Below are positions 34,306 to 43,778 of a stretch of 64,000 bases of DNA, piece after piece. Made by a program: the position numbers and the translations under genes. Location of the stretch: contig NZ_UGQM01000001.1 of the NCBI RefSeq assembly GCF_900454025.1, forward strand, positions 4,774,001 through 4,838,000, given 5' to 3'. A model generated the notes under the pieces. That model was not told the origin of the DNA and made no database searches. It was given only the letters and a program-made list of their open reading frames with translations. Every line of letters begins with the position of its first letter. Within the stretch, counting starts at the first letter, position 1. This DNA is from Mycolicibacterium gilvum (GTDB lineage Bacteria; Actinomycetota; Actinomycetes; Mycobacteriales; Mycobacteriaceae).

Positions 34306-35193
34306 CTACGGCGAGGACTGACCCGACTGCGAAGACTGACCCGACTGCGAGGACTGGCCCGACTGCGGGGGTGACTGCTGTTGCGTCGGCACCTGCGTGG
34401 TGGGTGTGTTGTTCGCGGGCGGCTGGCCGTAGGTCGGGAATCCGGTCGGCGGGGTGGGCGGACCCGACTGCGCCGCGGGGAAGCCGCCGGTCGTCTGACC
34501 GGAGCCCGAGTATCCGCCGTAGGGAGTCGGGTAGCCGGGGCGCTGCTGCGGTCCCTGCTGTTGGAGTCCCTGCTGCTGGGGTCCGCCGTGCTGGCCGTGC
34601 TGCTGGCCGTGCTGCTGACCGTAGTAGCCGGCGGAGTACTGGCCGTACTGCTGCTGGTGCTGGTCGTACTTCGGCCGCGGCACGGGCGGCGTGATGATGC
34701 CCGAGTCGAAGAGCAGACACACAACCGCCACCGCAGCCTGCAACAGTGTGAACGCGATGACGAGGTAGACGCCCCAGCCGACGGTGGTGCCTTCGAAACC
34801 GTCGAACAGCGTCGCGAGGGCGATCAGGAAACCGAGCAGCGAGAGCACGGCCACCAGCGCGGGACGAGGGGTCTGTCGGGGAAGCAGGCCGACGCCCGCG
34901 ATGAGGCCTGCCAGAACCGCGGCCACCAGGGCCAGGTCGAGACGCACCGGTGACAGGGACACGTCGATCTGCGCGTCGTCGAGCGAGAGCTTCGGCCCGA
35001 AGCTCGCGAGGTAGGTCAGCAGGCCGAGCAGCGCTGTCGCGCCGGCCAGGTACGTGGGGAGCTTGTGCGCGCCGGCCTGGGACTGCTCATTGTCGGGCGG
35101 CAGCGTGCTGAACTGCTGGGTGGGGGCGCTGAACTGGTTCGTCGGCTGCTGCGCGGGCGGAAATCCGCCGGGCGCGCCTTGTGGGTACGTCAT
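34306..35193 (-). CDS. 34-kDa antigen-like membrane protein (Rv0954-type, DUF5336)
   Basis: A 295-residue protein. A Pro/Gln-rich N-terminus (about 1-42) precedes four hydrophobic helices (about 45-65, 85-105, 112-130, 140-165), and a long Gln/Gly/Pro/Tyr-rich tail follows. The tail ends in SGQSSQ repeats encoded by three 18-bp tandem units (about 34312-34366). This is the layout of the mycobacterial 34-kDa antigen family. Function unknown; in M. tuberculosis the gene also neighbours perM. Confidence 0.82.
   Translation of the reverse strand: MTYPQGAPGGFPPAQQPTNQFSAPTQQFSTLPPDNEQSQAGAHKLPTYLAGATALLGLLTYLASFGPKLSLDDAQIDVSLSPVRLDLALVAAVLAGLIAGVGLLPRQTPRPALVAVLSLLGFLIALATLFDGFEGTTVGWGVYLVIAFTLLQAAVAVVCLLFDSGIITPPVPRPKYDQHQQQYGQYSAGYYGQQHGQQHGQHGGPQQQGLQQQGPQQRPGYPTPYGGYSGSGQTTGGFPAAQSGPPTPPTGFPTYGQPPANNTPTTQVPTQQQSPPQSGQSSQSGQSSQSGQSSP
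34312..34366. repeat. Three 18-bp tandem repeats in the antigen gene tail
   Basis: The unit gactgacccgactgcgaa (with variants) repeats three times with an 18-bp period and encodes SGQSSQ on the minus strand. Such in-frame repeats commonly vary in number between strains. Confidence 0.8.
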
Positions 35194-35468
35194 GACCTCT
35201 CCTGTGCTGTGCGGGCATCGGAACCGACGGTGACGCCATAGGTGACGACGCTGTCGACGAGCGACGGCGATGGATCCGCCTGAGCGATTCGATCAACCAA
35301 CGCTAGCGCACGGCCCGGTGGACCTGTCCACACCGTTCGATGGCGCAGCGGCGTCTCCGACGATCCCCGGAGCCGCCGTCACTACGCCTGTTCACCGAGG
35401 GTTCCTCGGCGGTGCAAGGGTGGCACCCCCCTTGCGGCCGCGGATTGGAACACGTTCTAATTCTCGGT
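35194..35468. other. Divergent promoter region of the antigen gene and LLM gene
   Basis: A 275-bp divergent intergenic stretch. The KstR-type box (35446-35459) lies close to the LLM start. I see no further gene or clear promoter hexamers. Confidence 0.45.
35446..35459. promoter_or_regulatory. KstR-type palindrome upstream of the LLM gene
   Basis: TGGAACACGTTCTA fits the KstR motif TNNAACNNGTTNNA exactly. It ends nine bases before the ATG of the LLM oxidoreductase, so a bound repressor would block transcription start. As I recall, its M. tuberculosis orthologue Rv0953c is in the KstR cholesterol regulon. Confidence 0.75.
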
Positions 35469-36317
35469 ATGAACCATGGGTTGGTGCTGTTCACCTCCGA
35501 TCGCGGGATCACGCCCGCGGCTGCCGCCACGCTGGCCGACCAGCACGGCTTCGAGACGTTCTATGTCCCCGAGCACACGCACATCCCGATCAAGAGGCAG
35601 GCGGCCCACCCGACCACCGGTGACGAGTCCCTGCCCGACGACCGCTACATGCGCACGCTGGACCCGTGGGTGTCCCTCGGTACCGCCGCGGCTGTCACGT
35701 CGCGGGTGCGACTGTCCACCGCGGTCGCGCTGCCGGTCGAACACGACTGCATCACCCTGGCCAAGTCGATCGCCACCCTCGACCACCTGTCCGGCGGCCG
35801 GGTGTCTCTCGGCGTCGGCTTCGGTTGGAACACCGACGAACTGGCCGACCACAACGTCCCCCCGGGCCGCCGACGGACCATGCTGCGCGAGTACCTCGAA
35901 GCCATGCGCGCGCTGTGGACACAGGAGGAGGCGGAGTACGACGGTGAGTTCGTGAAGTTCGGCCCCTCCTGGGCCTGGCCCAAGCCGGTCCAGTCGCACA
36001 TCCCCGTCCTGGTCGGCGCCGCGGGCACCGAGAAGAACTTCAAGTGGATCGCGAAGTCGGCCGACGGCTGGATCACCACGCCCCGCGACTTCACCATCGA
36101 CGAGCCGGTCAAGCTGCTCCAGGACACGTGGGCGGCCGCGGGCCGCGACGGCGCCCCCCAGATCGTGGCGCTGGACTTCAAGCCCGATCCCGACAAGCTG
36201 GCGCACTGGCGCGAACTCGGCGTCACCGAAGTGCTGTTCGGCCTGCCGGACAAGTCCGAATCAGAGGTTGCGGCCTACGTCGAGCGGCTCGCCGGGAAGC
36301 TCGCCCAGCTGGTCTGA
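35469..36317 (+). CDS. LLM-class F420-dependent oxidoreductase (Rv0953c-type)
   Basis: The ATG at 35469 gives 282 residues; the frame extends further upstream across the KstR box and is not used. MNHGLVLFTSDRGITPAAAA opens the TIM barrel, then YVPEHTHIP, TLDHLSGGRVSLGVGFGWNTDEL (the F420-binding strand) and HIPVLVGAAGTEKNFKWIAKSADGW. It is a luciferase-like enzyme that most likely uses reduced F420. Regulation by KstR suggests a sterol-catabolic substrate. It converges with the thiolase-like gene, 26 bases away. Confidence 0.88.
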   Translation: MNHGLVLFTSDRGITPAAAATLADQHGFETFYVPEHTHIPIKRQAAHPTTGDESLPDDRYMRTLDPWVSLGTAAAVTSRVRLSTAVALPVEHDCITLAKSIATLDHLSGGRVSLGVGFGWNTDELADHNVPPGRRRTMLREYLEAMRALWTQEEAEYDGEFVKFGPSWAWPKPVQSHIPVLVGAAGTEKNFKWIAKSADGWITTPRDFTIDEPVKLLQDTWAAAGRDGAPQIVALDFKPDPDKLAHWRELGVTEVLFGLPDKSESEVAAYVERLAGKLAQLV

Positions 36318-36343
36318 GCGGCACCCGGAGAGGCGGCGTCCCG

Positions 36344-37873
36344 CTAGGCGAGAGTCGCCCGGTTGCCGTTATCTGTGTTCGTCACAGCGACTTTCGCGCC
36401 GAGCGGATCTCCGTCCGACATCAACGCGACCAGCTCGTGGTCCTCGCTTGTCGCCATGAAGCGGGAGCCGTCGGAATCGAGCCTCCCGACGATGATGCCC
36501 GTGCGCACCGGCCAGTCGTAGCGCACCGAGTACGTTTCGATCGTGCCTGTCCCCTCCGGGGTCTTGGTCACCGCAACCGTGGGCAGCTCGGCCACCTGCG
36601 CGGTCAGCTCGGCGCTGCGGCAGCTGCGCCACTCGACGGGCTCGGTGGAGTAGACGCCCACGGAGTACTTGCTCATGATGCCGCCGTTGGCGCCGACGAA
36701 GCCGAACTGACCCGGCCTGTCCCGCATCGCGGTGACCGTCTCGGCGATGGCATGCAGTGAGTAGCTGTTCCCCGGTCCGCCGAAGTACGGCAGGCCACCG
36801 GTCAGGGTCACGCCGCGGGGGTCGTCGCCGGCCAGACCGAGCGCTTCGCAGGCCACGAAGACCGGGAACGGGAAGCAGCTGTACAGGTCGAACGTCGCGA
36901 TGTCGTCGACGCCGATGCCGGCCACCCGCAACGCCTCGTCGATCGCATGCACGGCGGCCGGGCTGGCGCCGAGGTCGACCCGGGCCAGCAGCGGCTGCTC
37001 GACGAGGTCCGAATGCCCATGCAGGTACACCCATTTGCTTTCGGGCACGCCGAGTCGTCGCGCCGACTCGACCGACATCAGGACCGCCGCGGCGCCCTGG
37101 TTGACGGTGTCGCGGGCCACCAGCAACCGCGGGTAGGGGTCGCAGATCATCCGGTTCTCGCCGGTGACCGTTTCCACCTCCTCGACCGAGCGTTCGACCG
37201 GTGACGACGAGAACGGGTTCTTCGCAGCGACTTTCGACATCGGAGCGAACAGCTGCGCCATCGTGTGGCGGTACTCGGCGACACCGAGACCGAGCCGGGA
37301 CCGACGGGCGTTGTCGAGCAGTCCGTACTGCACGGGGGCGCCGGTGAGCCCGTGCGTGACGGTGTACTCGTCGATGTAGCTGTAGATCTGGTGGCCGCGA
37401 TCCTCGAGTTGTCCATCGACGTGCTCGGTGAAGTCGGGCTTGTCCTCGCGATCGGCGAAGTACTTGGCCGTCGAACCCGGTTCGGAGCCCATGATCATCA
37501 CGACGTCGGCCTGGCCGCCGACGATCAGCGCGCCGGCCTCGGTGACGAGCTTCTGCGGGCTCTGTCCACCGACCGGTTCCAGCACCACCCGCGCGGGATC
37601 GGCGCCGAGCCGGTTCGCCACCGACCGCGGGTAGTTGTTCGACTTGCCCAGCACCGCCGGCATCGGGCCGGAGATCTCGAACTGGCGCAACCCGAAGATC
37701 GTGTCGATCGCCGATGCCACCGCGGCCGTGTCGGCGCCGGTGTCGGTCAGTGCTGCGCGGGCGGCGGCGGTGGCCAGGTCGACGGCGGACATGCCGCGGT
37801 AGTCGGGGTCGCCGATCCGCTCGGTGAACTGTCCCACCCCGACGATCACCGGGGTCCGTGAATCTACTGCCAT
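36344..37873 (-). CDS. Thiolase-like protein with extra C-terminal domain (TLP1-type)
   Basis: The ATG at 37873 follows AAGGGCG and gives 509 residues. The thiolase fold is recognisable (TPVIVGVGQFTERIGDPDYRG, QGAAAVLMSVESARRLG, AIDEALRVAGIGVDDIATFDLYSCFP, LTGGLPYFGGPGNSYSLHAI). The last 75 residues (about 430-505, TIETYSVRYDWPVRTGIIVGRLDSDG) form the OB-like additional domain found in mycobacterial thiolase-like protein type 1. The nucleophile Cys position of true thiolases (in the N-terminal half) is not evident, so thiolytic activity is doubtful. A KstR-type box lies 66 bases upstream. Its partner enzymes are not in the window. Confidence 0.82.
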   Translation of the reverse strand: MAVDSRTPVIVGVGQFTERIGDPDYRGMSAVDLATAAARAALTDTGADTAAVASAIDTIFGLRQFEISGPMPAVLGKSNNYPRSVANRLGADPARVVLEPVGGQSPQKLVTEAGALIVGGQADVVMIMGSEPGSTAKYFADREDKPDFTEHVDGQLEDRGHQIYSYIDEYTVTHGLTGAPVQYGLLDNARRSRLGLGVAEYRHTMAQLFAPMSKVAAKNPFSSSPVERSVEEVETVTGENRMICDPYPRLLVARDTVNQGAAAVLMSVESARRLGVPESKWVYLHGHSDLVEQPLLARVDLGASPAAVHAIDEALRVAGIGVDDIATFDLYSCFPFPVFVACEALGLAGDDPRGVTLTGGLPYFGGPGNSYSLHAIAETVTAMRDRPGQFGFVGANGGIMSKYSVGVYSTEPVEWRSCRSAELTAQVAELPTVAVTKTPEGTGTIETYSVRYDWPVRTGIIVGRLDSDGSRFMATSEDHELVALMSDGDPLGAKVAVTNTDNGNRATLA

Positions 37874-37938
37874 GCTGTCGCCCTTCACCTCTCGGTCTTC
37901 GCGCAAGCGCTCATCGCGAAGTTACTTCGAGAGGCTAA

Positions 37939-37952
37939 TAGAACACGTTCCA
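37939..37952. promoter_or_regulatory. KstR-type palindrome upstream of the thiolase-like gene
   Basis: TAGAACACGTTCCA fits TNNAACNNGTTNNA exactly, with six further matches to the extended TAGAAC-N2-GTTCTA form. It is 66 bases upstream of the thiolase-like start and 83 bases upstream of the divergent ATPase gene, so it may influence either. Confidence 0.7.
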
Positions 37953-37983
37953 CCACGAGGACACCGGTCGTCGGACGTCACCA

Positions 37984-38034
37984 TTGATGTACATCGACAT
38001 TGATGTACGCTGACCTTGACGTACACTTGGTCGC
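37984..38034 (+). promoter_or_regulatory. Three 16-bp direct repeats overlapping a leaderless promoter
   Basis: Units TTGATGTACATCGACA, TTGATGTACGCTGACC and TTGACGTACACTTGGT follow one another at 37984, 38000 and 38016, an exact 16-base period. The core TTGAYGTAC is kept in all three. TTGATG at 38000-38005 and TACACT at 38022-38027 (16-base spacer) read as -35 and -10, and seven bases later transcription would begin at the GTG start codon itself (38035). There is no Shine-Dalgarno, as expected for a leaderless mRNA. The repeats therefore cover the whole promoter. Confidence 0.65.
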
Positions 38035-39186
38035 GTGACCTGGCCACCCCGACCGATGTCCCTGGTCGTCGGCGGCGTCGTCCCGACCGAGGACGTCGTC
38101 GGCCGCGTCCGTGAATCGAACGAGGTGCTGGCGTCGCTGCCCAACTCCGGCGCGGTCCTCGTCGGTGACCGCCGACACGGCAAGACCTCGCTGGCACGCC
38201 TCGTCCAACGGATGGCCGCAGAAGCGGGAGCGGTCGTGGTGTCGGTCAGCGCCGAACGCGAGACCTACGCCGAGTTCGTGTCCGCACTGCTGGCCGAACT
38301 CGGCCGCCTCGACCCCGCCTGGGCGCAGGAACTCGCGAAGATCCGACTGACGCTGACCGCGGGGCCGGTCCAGTTCCATCGCGACGCCCGCGCTGCGGCG
38401 ACCCTCGACGAACTGCTCGATCGCGCGATCCGCCGCGCCGACGGGCGCATCCTCGCGCTGTTCATCGACGAGGTCAGCGTCCTGGCCCGAAACCTCGAAC
38501 GCGCCGCCCCGGGCTCGGGCGACACCTTTTTACACCTGCTGCGCCGGGTGCGTCAGGACAATCCGGGACGGGTCGCGACGGTGCTGTCGGGATCGATCGG
38601 ATTCCATCACGTGTCGGCCGACGCCCCGAGCACCGTCAACGACATCCCGAAGATCGCGGTGGGACCCATCCGCTCCGACCACGCGACATACCTCGCCGAA
38701 TGCCTGCTGCTGGGCACCGGCACGCCGACCACCGACCGCCACGACGTCGCCGCCGCGATCGCCGGCGCCGCCGAGAACGTTCCCTATTACATTCAGCACC
38801 TGGTCGCCGCGGCCCGGAAATCGTGGCAGGACACCGGGGTTGCGCCGTACCCCGAACTGATCGACCTGCTCGTCCTGGACGCCATCGCCAACCCGCACGA
38901 CCCCTGGGACCTGCGCCACTACCGCGACCGTCTGCCGCACTACTACGGCGCCGACGCACCCGCGATCGCCGGCCTGCTCGACATCTACGCCCACGCCTCG
39001 TCCGCGCTCCCGGTCGACACCGTGCTGATGAGGCTGCGCAGCGAAGGCAGCCCGATCGGCGACAGAGCCCAGCTGGTGTCCGCTATCGAACGCCTCACCC
39101 TCGACCACTACCTGACCCGCGCCGGAGATGCCGACCGCTTCTCGTCACCGCTGCTTCAGCGAGCGTGGAAAAGCATGCGCCGGTGA
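38035..39186 (+). CDS. Archaeal-ATPase-like (STAND-related) P-loop protein, first of a pair
   Basis: A 383-residue protein beginning at GTG 38035. Walker A is GDRRHGKT (44-51) and Walker B is LALFIDE (Asp145, Glu146). After about residue 230 follow helical repeats (VPYYIQHLVAAARKSW, LDAIANPHDPWDLRHYRDRLPHYYG), and the C-terminus LTRAGDADRFSSPLLQRAWKSMRR looks like a degenerate winged helix. This is the layout of archaeal-type NTPases (PF01637-like) with an effector-less C-terminus. It overlaps the next ATPase gene by four bases (GTGA). The pair is absent from the M. tuberculosis order I recall between sucD and Rv0953c. Function unknown. Confidence 0.75.
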   Translation: MTWPPRPMSLVVGGVVPTEDVVGRVRESNEVLASLPNSGAVLVGDRRHGKTSLARLVQRMAAEAGAVVVSVSAERETYAEFVSALLAELGRLDPAWAQELAKIRLTLTAGPVQFHRDARAAATLDELLDRAIRRADGRILALFIDEVSVLARNLERAAPGSGDTFLHLLRRVRQDNPGRVATVLSGSIGFHHVSADAPSTVNDIPKIAVGPIRSDHATYLAECLLLGTGTPTTDRHDVAAAIAGAAENVPYYIQHLVAAARKSWQDTGVAPYPELIDLLVLDAIANPHDPWDLRHYRDRLPHYYGADAPAIAGLLDIYAHASSALPVDTVLMRLRSEGSPIGDRAQLVSAIERLTLDHYLTRAGDADRFSSPLLQRAWKSMRR

Positions 39187-40274
39187 GCCGTTCACCGTTG
39201 TTCACCCCGTCGGCGGTGAGCGCTCAGGAACTGGAAGCCCGGACGGTCGGCCGCACCGGACTCATCGACACCGTCACCGAACGGATCGCGTCCTCCGCGC
39301 GCGACGGATCACGGCCGCACACGCTGCTCGTCGCGCCGAGGGGCGCGGGTAAGACGCACACCGTGCGGGTCGCCGTGCATCGCGCGCTGTCCGACCCACA
39401 GGTCGCGGAAAAAGTTCTGCCCGTGGTGATCTCGGAGGATTCGTTGGCGATCGGGTCGTATGTCGACCTCCTCGTCGAGATGGCGCGCACGGCCGGACCC
39501 GAACTGGGCGGACAAGCTCGACGTCTGCGCCACGTCCGCGACGCCATCGGGATCGAGGCCGGGATCATCGCCGCGGCGTCCGGCCGAATGGTGCTGCTGG
39601 TGATCGAGAATCTCGATCGGGTGTTCGACGCGCTCGGTTCGAAGGGACAGGGCAGCCTGCGGGCCTGGGTCGAAACATCAACGGCCGTCATGGTTCTCGG
39701 CACCGCACCGGGGCTGTTCCCCGGTGTGTCGTCGCGCGAGTACCCCTGGTACGGATCGTTCATCATCGAGTCGCTCCCCGGGCTCGGCGTCGAGGACGCG
39801 GTCGCGCTGCTCCTCGGGGCCGCCCGGCGGGGCGATGACGATGAGCTCGCTGCGTTCCTCGACTCTCCGGACGGGCGCGCCCGCGTCGCCGCAATCCACG
39901 CGATCATCGGCGGCACACCGCGGTTGTGGCACCTGGTCGCCGAAACCGCGGACATCCCGAGTCTCGCGGCGGTCTCTCCCGCGGTTGACGCGCTGCTGGA
40001 CCGGCTGGCGCCGCACTATCAGCAGATGCTGTGGCAGCTGCCCGCCGGCGAGCAACGCCTCGTGGTGGAGCTCGCGCGCGGATCCGGTGCGCGATCGGTC
40101 TCCGACCTCGCCGATGCGGTCGGCGTCACGAACCAGTCCGCGTCGGCGGCGCTGGGACGGCTGGCGACCGAATGGTGGGTGACATCGTCGAAGACCGCCG
40201 GGGACCGGCGCACGTCCTGGTACGACCTCACCGACCCACTGCTGCGCAGGTATCTGCAGTACCGCGACCGCTGA
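39183..40274 (+). CDS. Second P-loop ATPase with C-terminal winged helix
   Basis: The GTG at 39183 overlaps the upstream stop and gives 363 residues. Walker A is APRGAGKT (51-58) and Walker B is LLVIENLD (138-145). A helical lid (about 200-280) follows, then a MarR-like winged helix-turn-helix at 283-363 (VSDLADAVGVTNQSASAALGRLA, then WYDLTDPLLRRYLQYRDR). The YDLTDPLLRRYL ending is typical of archaeal-type ATPases of the DUF234-linked group. Because it carries a DNA-binding-type domain and the operon's own promoter carries tandem repeats, it is a candidate autoregulator. The pair shares architecture, so they may form a hetero-oligomer. Confidence 0.75.
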   Translation: MSRSPLFTPSAVSAQELEARTVGRTGLIDTVTERIASSARDGSRPHTLLVAPRGAGKTHTVRVAVHRALSDPQVAEKVLPVVISEDSLAIGSYVDLLVEMARTAGPELGGQARRLRHVRDAIGIEAGIIAAASGRMVLLVIENLDRVFDALGSKGQGSLRAWVETSTAVMVLGTAPGLFPGVSSREYPWYGSFIIESLPGLGVEDAVALLLGAARRGDDDELAAFLDSPDGRARVAAIHAIIGGTPRLWHLVAETADIPSLAAVSPAVDALLDRLAPHYQQMLWQLPAGEQRLVVELARGSGARSVSDLADAVGVTNQSASAALGRLATEWWVTSSKTAGDRRTSWYDLTDPLLRRYLQYRDR

Positions 40275-40294
40275 AACGCGGCATCTCAAACGCG

Positions 40295-40355
40295 GCGAGC
40301 GCGCGCATTTGTACGGGATCCGACGGTGTGTCGGCGTACAAACACGCGCGCTCGC
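40295..40355. repeat. Long nested palindrome between the ATPase operon and sucD
   Basis: The outer arms GCGAGCGCGCGCATTTGTAC and (inverted) GCGAGCGCGCGTGTTTGTAC pair at 18 of 20 positions across a 21-base loop. The loop contains its own stem CCGAC-ggtgt-GTCGG. It lies between convergent genes, 21 bases after the ATPase stop and 25 bases from the sucD stop, so it probably ends transcription in both directions. It shares the GCGAGC start of the family-2 palindromes. Confidence 0.7.
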
Positions 40356-40379
40356 GGTGCGAAGGGAGGTGCGGGACCC

Positions 40380-41281
40380 CTACAGGTTCTGCAGCAGTTC
40401 CCGGGCCTTGGCGGCGGTCTCCGACGGCGTCTTGCCGACCTTGACCCCGGCGGCCTCGAGGGCCTCCTGCTTACCGGCGGCGGTGCCCGCACCGTCGGAC
40501 ACGATGGCGCCGGCGTGGCCCATCGTCTTGCCCTCGGGGCGGTGAAGCCGGCAACGTAGCCGACGACCGGCTTGGTGACGTTGGCCTTGATGTAGTCCGC
40601 GGCCTTCTCCTCGGCGTCGCCACCGATCTCGCCGATCATCACGATCAGCTTGGTCTCGGGATCCTTCTCGAACGCCTCGATCGCGTCGATGTGGGTGGTG
40701 CCGATGACCGGGTCGCCGCCGATGCCGATGGCGGTCGAGAAGCCGAGATCGCGCAGCTCGTACATCATCTGGTAGGTCAGCGTGCCGGACTTCGACACCA
40801 GACCGATCGGACCCTTGCCGGTGATGTTGTTCGGCGTGATGCCGACCAACGACTCGCCGGGGGTGATGATGCCGGGGCAGTTCGGCCCGATGATGCGGGT
40901 CTTCTCGCCCTTCTCGACGTTATAGGCCCACGCATAGGCGGTGTCCTGCACCGGGATTCCCTCGGTGATGACGACCAGCAGCGGGATCTCGGCGTCGATC
41001 GCCTCGATGATCGCGTCCTTCGAGAACGCCGGCGGCACGAAGGCGATCGACACGTCGGCGCCGGTCTCCTTCATTGCCTCCGCGACGCTGCCGAACACCG
41101 GCAAATTGACGTCTTTGCCATCCTTATCCTGGTGCGTGACCTCAGTGCCCGCCTTGCGCGCGTTCACGCCGCCGACGATCTGGGTGCCGGCCTTGAGCAT
41201 CAGCTTGGTGTGCTTGGTGCCCTCGCCGCCGGTGATGCCCTGGACGATGACCTTGCTGTCCTTGTTCAGGAAGATAGACAT
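40380..41281 (-). pseudogene. sucD: Succinyl-CoA ligase alpha subunit with a one-base frameshift
   Basis: The first 250 residues are a normal SucD ([62 protein letters not shown]). At 40536-40539 the minus strand reads GCCCCGAGG where GCCCCCGAGG would keep the frame. After that point one frame over continues as normal Suc[21 protein letters not shown], then a natural stop at 40380-40382. The product as written would end in unrelated residues and lack the phosphorylated histidine of GHAGAI. Every neighbouring housekeeping gene is intact and the change is in a C run, so a sequencing error is likelier than loss of a TCA enzyme. Confidence 0.9.
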
Positions 41282-41295
41282 AGTTGTTGGCTCCC

Positions 41296-42459
<1,164 letters not shown>

Positions 42460-42564
42460 AGACTCTTGGAACTTCCCTGTCTGTAAACGGCTAGAGGTAG
42501 GCCCGACGGGCTCTGCGTGACTGTATCGACACCCGTGCTGACCGTTGTCATCGCATCCCGGTCA

Positions 42565-42580
42565 TGTGGTCGATCTCACC
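42565..42580. promoter_or_regulatory. Weaker Crp-like site between sucC and the M23 gene
   Basis: TGTGG-TCGATC-TCACC matches TGTGA-N6-TCACA at eight of ten positions, about 105 bases upstream of sucC and 27 bases from a better site. Confidence 0.4.
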
Positions 42581-42591
42581 GCAGCCCCACT

Positions 42592-42607
42592 CGTGATTCA
42601 AGTCACA
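42592..42607. promoter_or_regulatory. Crp-like site between sucC and the M23 peptidase gene
   Basis: CGTGA-TTCAAG-TCACA matches nine of ten consensus positions. It is 133 bases upstream of sucC and 116 bases upstream of the divergent peptidase gene. I recall the Rv0950c-Rv0951 region as a Crp target in M. tuberculosis, which supports this call. Confidence 0.65.
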
Positions 42608-42722
42608 TTCGGGATTGGAATAAGGTCTCGGGTTGCCACGCGCATTGGATTTTGGTTAACGTCCACTGGTCTTAGTAACGGTCTGATCACGACGACTCTT
42701 CGAACGTTAAGGACTTTTCAGC

Positions 42723-43778
42723 TTGCCTCAGCATCGTCTGCCTCGCTCTCGCGCGGCCCTCACGACGCCCGGGCTCTCTGAAGTCACCGACATCATCCCT
42801 TTCGACGAATTCGGGGCGCTCGGCGACATCGACGACCTGGAGTTCCTGCGGGACGCGGCTTTTGGTCGCGACGCGGAAGTGATCGACGCCCCCGAACTCG
42901 ACGACTGCCACGACACCGACGATCTGACGCCGCTGCGTCTGGCCGTCCCCGCCGAGTTCCGAGCCGAGCCGACGGCCGCGCGACGCGCCTCGACCCGCGC
43001 CTACCGCGACAGCCACACCGATGTGAGCGACGGCTCAGCAAAGACTGACGTCATCGACATGCGCGCCCACAAAGGCCAGCACCGCAAGACGGAGGTGCCG
43101 GTCAAGGGCCGCCTCGTCGTCGCCGCGATGGCCGTCGGAGCTACCGCCGCCGGCGCGTACACGATGACCAAGAACGTGCCCGCCGCCCCGGCGGAGACCG
43201 TGCTCGCCTCCGACTCCACCACGCTCGGCGACGGCACCGTCATCACCGGTTCGGTCGACGGCATGCAGATCGTGTCGGTCGCCCCGGCCTCCAATTCGAC
43301 CGTGCACGCCGAAGAGATCACCAAGGCGGCCGCGTTCGCCCAGGAACGCGCCGAGCGCGAGGCACGGCTGACCAAGCCGCAGTTCGTGATGCCGACGACC
43401 GGGGTGTGGACGTCGGGCTTCGGCTACCGCTGGGGTGTGCTGCACGCCGGCATCGACATCGCCAACGCGATCGGTACGCCCGTGCTGGCCGCCGCGGACG
43501 GCATCGTCATCTCCTCGGGCGCCGAGGGCGGGTACGGCAACGCGGTCAAGCTCCGCCACGCCGACGGCACCGTGACCCTCTACGGCCACAACAGTTCGCT
43601 GCTGGTCAGCGTCGGCGAGCGGGTGATGGCGGGCGATCAGATCGCCAGGATGGGCAACACCGGAAACTCGACGGGTCCGCACCTGCACTTCGAGGTGCAT
43701 CTCAACGGCACCGACCGTGTCGACCCGACCGGCTGGCTGGCCAAGCGGGGGCTCTCCCCCGGCGGCTACGTTGGCTGA
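42723..43778 (+). CDS. M23-family (LytM) metallopeptidase, membrane-anchored
   Basis: A TTG start at 42723, with AAGGA nine bases upstream, gives 351 residues. A charged, disordered N-terminal half of about 135 residues precedes one membrane helix (about 132-152, LVVAAMAVGATAAGAYTM), and a coiled segment (about 200-222) leads to the peptidase domain. There the zinc and catalytic residues are visible in WGVLHAGIDIANAIGTPV and TGPHLHFEVHLNG. It should cut peptidoglycan cross-bridges outside the membrane, or regulate such an enzyme. The next gene starts one base after its stop. Confidence 0.88.
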   Translation: MPQHRLPRSRAALTTPGLSEVTDIIPFDEFGALGDIDDLEFLRDAAFGRDAEVIDAPELDDCHDTDDLTPLRLAVPAEFRAEPTAARRASTRAYRDSHTDVSDGSAKTDVIDMRAHKGQHRKTEVPVKGRLVVAAMAVGATAAGAYTMTKNVPAAPAETVLASDSTTLGDGTVITGSVDGMQIVSVAPASNSTVHAEEITKAAAFAQERAEREARLTKPQFVMPTTGVWTSGFGYRWGVLHAGIDIANAIGTPVLAAADGIVISSGAEGGYGNAVKLRHADGTVTLYGHNSSLLVSVGERVMAGDQIARMGNTGNSTGPHLHFEVHLNGTDRVDPTGWLAKRGLSPGGYVG

